Assembly (NCBI GenBank): GCA_963676655.2
Contig: CAXXKX010000003.1
Coordinates: forward strand, 1,736,001 to 1,800,000
DNA length: 64,000 nucleotides
Direction of reading: 5' to 3'
DNA from: G963676655 sp963676655
Lineage (GTDB): Bacteria > Verrucomicrobiota > Lentisphaeria > Victivallales > Victivallaceae
A program made the position numbers and the translations under genes. The stretch's first letter is position 1, and each line of letters opens with the position of its first letter. A model generated the notes under the pieces. That model made no database searches. It saw nothing but the letters and a program-made list of their open reading frames with translations, and was not told the DNA's origin. This document shows, piece by piece, positions 62,180-64,000 of this stretch.

Positions 62180-64000
62180 TTATAATTGTGTTTTCAACAT
62201 TACCACCCGGTATTGATGTGACGGAATACTTTTAACCGTCAAAAGATCGCCTTTGAGGGTTACCGGGTTTTTATATTCAAGACCGTTTGCGGTTATATTG
62301 CCGTTCAATCCAAGCCTGGCAAAATCAAGTTGCAGCTTGACGTCCGCTTCTTTTGCCGACATATTCATGATCACGGCAACGGCCTGGTCTTTTGCGGTGT
62401 AGAAACTAACCACTGCTTTCTCTGGTGACACGATTTTTGCCGCTTGCTGTTTCCAGTAAGGCATAAATTTATTGTCGCCACCGGCGTAATTGAATTTGTC
62501 GAGGATATGATAGTGTTTGCGTACCGGCTGCATATTGTATATTGAGGCGACCCAGAACGGATTGTCGTGCAGTAAACTCAGTCCAAGTAAATAGTTGGTA
62601 TGTCCTGCCAGTTCCTGCCAGTACGCCGTTTCTTCCGGCGTTTCCATGCCGGCTTTGCGTCGCTGATTCCAGACCCTTTCAACGCTATGAGTTCTGATCT
62701 GTTTCGATTTTGCCATTTTAGTATTTTTGAGCCACTTGTTTTTCATTTTAAACTCCGGCAGCAGGGTTACCGCCGGCCCGAAGTTGTGACCCATGTGTTC
62801 CGCTCGATAGGTATCAAGGGTTAAAATATCCTCGTACCCGCGGTTATCGATTAATCTTGACTGAAGGTTTTCCCCCTCGAACAACAGATCGGCGAAACTG
62901 TGTACCGGCAGACAGACCTGACCGCTGACATGATAGGCGATAATCGAATCGGGCCGGATTTTCTTGGTCGCGATATAAATCCTTTTGATCATTTCGCGGG
63001 CGCCTAAAATATTAAATGTCGGCCGAACTTCGCCGTTGACCACATAGCCGCAGCCGTGATTAAGGTTGGAACACTTTTTCGGGTTCGCCACATCAAAATA
63101 AAAGCCGCCGGGATTAACTTCTTTTTGTACCTTTGCCAGCCCGTTGACCAGAAAGTCCTGAAACGATTTTGAGCCCTGACATACCTCTATCTGCCGGTTG
63201 TCCGGGTTCGCGTCAACTGTCGGCACCACCCGTTGTTCGGAGGTCCATTCATACGCGAACATCTTAGCTTCCGGGGATTCGGCCCAGCTCCGTTTCAACT
63301 GGTGATAGAGCAGTCCTTCCCATTTGCAACGGTTCCTGACACCACGGACCGGACGCATCTTCGGGTCGGCTACCGGATAACAGGTCTCGTAATAGGGGTT
63401 CTTCGCCCATTTACGGAATGGCATCTGGATATACCGGGCGTTTCTTTCCGGAGTCATCTGGTTGGTAAAGTGGTTGATCCGCCAGGAACGCTGGTCTGCG
63501 CGCATCTTCTTTACCGGAGTGGCCATAAGGCCGAATTCGAGCTTTAAAGGTTTGCTGATTACGGCCGGATGATCGATCAGGTTAACTTTCAATAATACCT
63601 CTTTCGAGCCGGGAATGATTTCCAGTTCTTTTTGACGGTCGTTGACGATCCAGTTATAACTGTGTTCGGTGAAGAAACACAAGCCGCGCTCCTCGTTGCC
63701 GACCCATAACGGACGGATGGAACCGTGCCACTTTCTGATATGCCCGGTATTTTTCAATGAATAATCGTGGGGCATCATCAAGGTTGCGTTGCGGGCAGCC
63801 ATTGGAATGTCAAGAGACAGTTTTTTGACTTCGTATTTTTTATTCCGGGGTATCAGCTCCAGCGAGTTCCACATCATGCCATCAAATTCGATCCGGGTTT
63901 TGACCCTGACGGTCAACTGCGGCAGGGTTATGGTACGCAGGAAGGTTGCCTGAGTGTCATCGACGGATATCTTTTTAACTTTTGCTCTGGCTCCGGCGAA
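62180..64000 (-). CDS. giant glycoside-hydrolase-like protein, tandem copy, 5' end beyond window
   Basis: At least 606 C-terminal residues; the frame stays open to the window edge, so the true start lies outside. It parallels the catalytic region of the 58228-62166 gene with a constant offset of 3958 bp and no net indel over 1.8 kb. By eye about 57 of 578 residues differ, some 34 of them within the roughly 95 residues from LFEGENL to HTNYLLG. KKCSNLNHGC and AYHVSGQVCLPVHSFADL are unchanged. The stop is 13 bp before the next gene. Probably a recent duplicate with altered specificity. Confidence 0.75.
   Translation of the reverse strand, partial: FAGARAKVKKISVDDTQATFLRTITLPQLTVRVKTRIEFDGMMWNSLELIPRNKKYEVKKLSLDIPMAARNATLMMPHDYSLKNTGHIRKWHGSIRPLWVGNEERGLCFFTEHSYNWIVNDRQKELEIIPGSKEVLLKVNLIDHPAVISKPLKLEFGLMATPVKKMRADQRSWRINHFTNQMTPERNARYIQMPFRKWAKNPYYETCYPVADPKMRPVRGVRNRCKWEGLLYHQLKRSWAESPEAKMFAYEWTSEQRVVPTVDANPDNRQIEVCQGSKSFQDFLVNGLAKVQKEVNPGGFYFDVANPKKCSNLNHGCGYVVNGEVRPTFNILGAREMIKRIYIATKKIRPDSIIAYHVSGQVCLPVHSFADLLFEGENLQSRLIDNRGYEDILTLDTYRAEHMGHNFGPAVTLLPEFKMKNKWLKNTKMAKSKQIRTHSVERVWNQRRKAGMETPEETAYWQELAGHTNYLLGLSLLHDNPFWVASIYNMQPVRKHYHILDKFNYAGGDNKFMPYWKQQAAKIVSPEKAVVSFYTAKDQAVAVIMNMSAKEADVKLQLDFARLGLNGNITANGLEYKNPVTLKGDLLTVKSIPSHQYRVVMLKTQL

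Noticed and set aside
63916..64000. gene start at 63916 for the last glycoside-hydrolase-like gene
   Set aside because: It is an internal TTG; the frame stays open and matches the paralogue up to the window edge, so the true start is outside.

Overview
The window looks like chromosomal DNA of a Lentisphaerota-type bacterium (Victivallis/Lentisphaera relatives). The taxon is inferred from three short proteins with the prepilin-like FTLIELLVVIAIIAILASM start and a C-terminal H-x9-DG-type motif, from many formylglycine-type sulfatases, from very large secreted carbohydrate-active proteins, and from the absence of SusC/SusD pairs. No rRNA, phage, transposase or CRISPR was seen. One tRNA-Pro(UGG) is present.

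Layout. (1) 1-9934 is mostly housekeeping: a TetR regulator with its own promoter and operators, a four-domain CoA-disulfide-reductase-like sulfur protein (CoADR, rhodanese, TusA, DsrE), a methyltransferase, an exported protein, MgtE, an ArnT-like glycosyltransferase, RlmN and Rex. (2) 10151-15397 holds tRNA-Pro and a tightly overlapping minus-strand sugar/sugar-acid operon: YhcH, an M55 peptidase, a TIM-barrel isomerase, a KDG-kinase-like PfkB, an HpcH/HpaI aldolase and a fructokinase-like PfkB. (3) 15525-25221 (minus) is polysaccharide locus A: a GntR/FCD regulator, a TIM-barrel glycosidase-like protein, a pseudopilin, a sulfatase, a beta-helix protein with CBM9-like modules, and an S41 peptidase. 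(4) 25519-27436 carries a Cys/Met-metabolism PLP enzyme and a DUF1847 protein. (5) 27877-41292 (plus) is locus B: a YesU-like protein, two paralogous heparinase-like proteins with beta-propellers, a GntR regulator fused to a solute-binding-protein fold, a pseudopilin, a UroD-family protein, a Gfo/Idh/MocA dehydrogenase and an SGNH lipoprotein. (6) 41390-56624 (minus) is locus C: a GntR/FCD regulator, a pseudopilin, a sialidase-fold protein, two sulfatases, two related alpha/beta-hydrolases, a beta-helix protein, an SASA esterase, a GH78 rhamnosidase-like enzyme and a TIM-barrel isomerase. (7) 56791-64000 (minus) has another sulfatase and two nearly identical giant glycoside-hydrolase-like genes in tandem. 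The second runs off the window.

How it fits together (inference). Loci A-C look like regulons for sulfated, uronate- and rhamnose-containing polysaccharides. Exported beta-helix, heparinase-like, esterase and GH proteins would open the polymer. Sulfatases, GH78 and the sialidase-fold protein lack recognisable signal peptides and would finish inside the cell. Isomerases, the dehydrogenase and the KDG-kinase/aldolase pathway would take the monomers. Each locus has one GntR-type regulator and one pseudopilin. Two GntR genes have near-consensus sigma70 promoters with a dyad overlapping or just downstream of the -10.

The most notable items are the repeated regulator-plus-pseudopilin pairing with no Gly before the Phe of the pilin motif, the GntR/solute-binding-protein fusion, a 165-bp MITE-like inverted repeat that supplies a sulfatase stop codon, a hairpin leader with a tiny ORF before one pseudopilin, a family of intergenic palindromic repeats, and the tandem GH duplication with a divergence hot spot.
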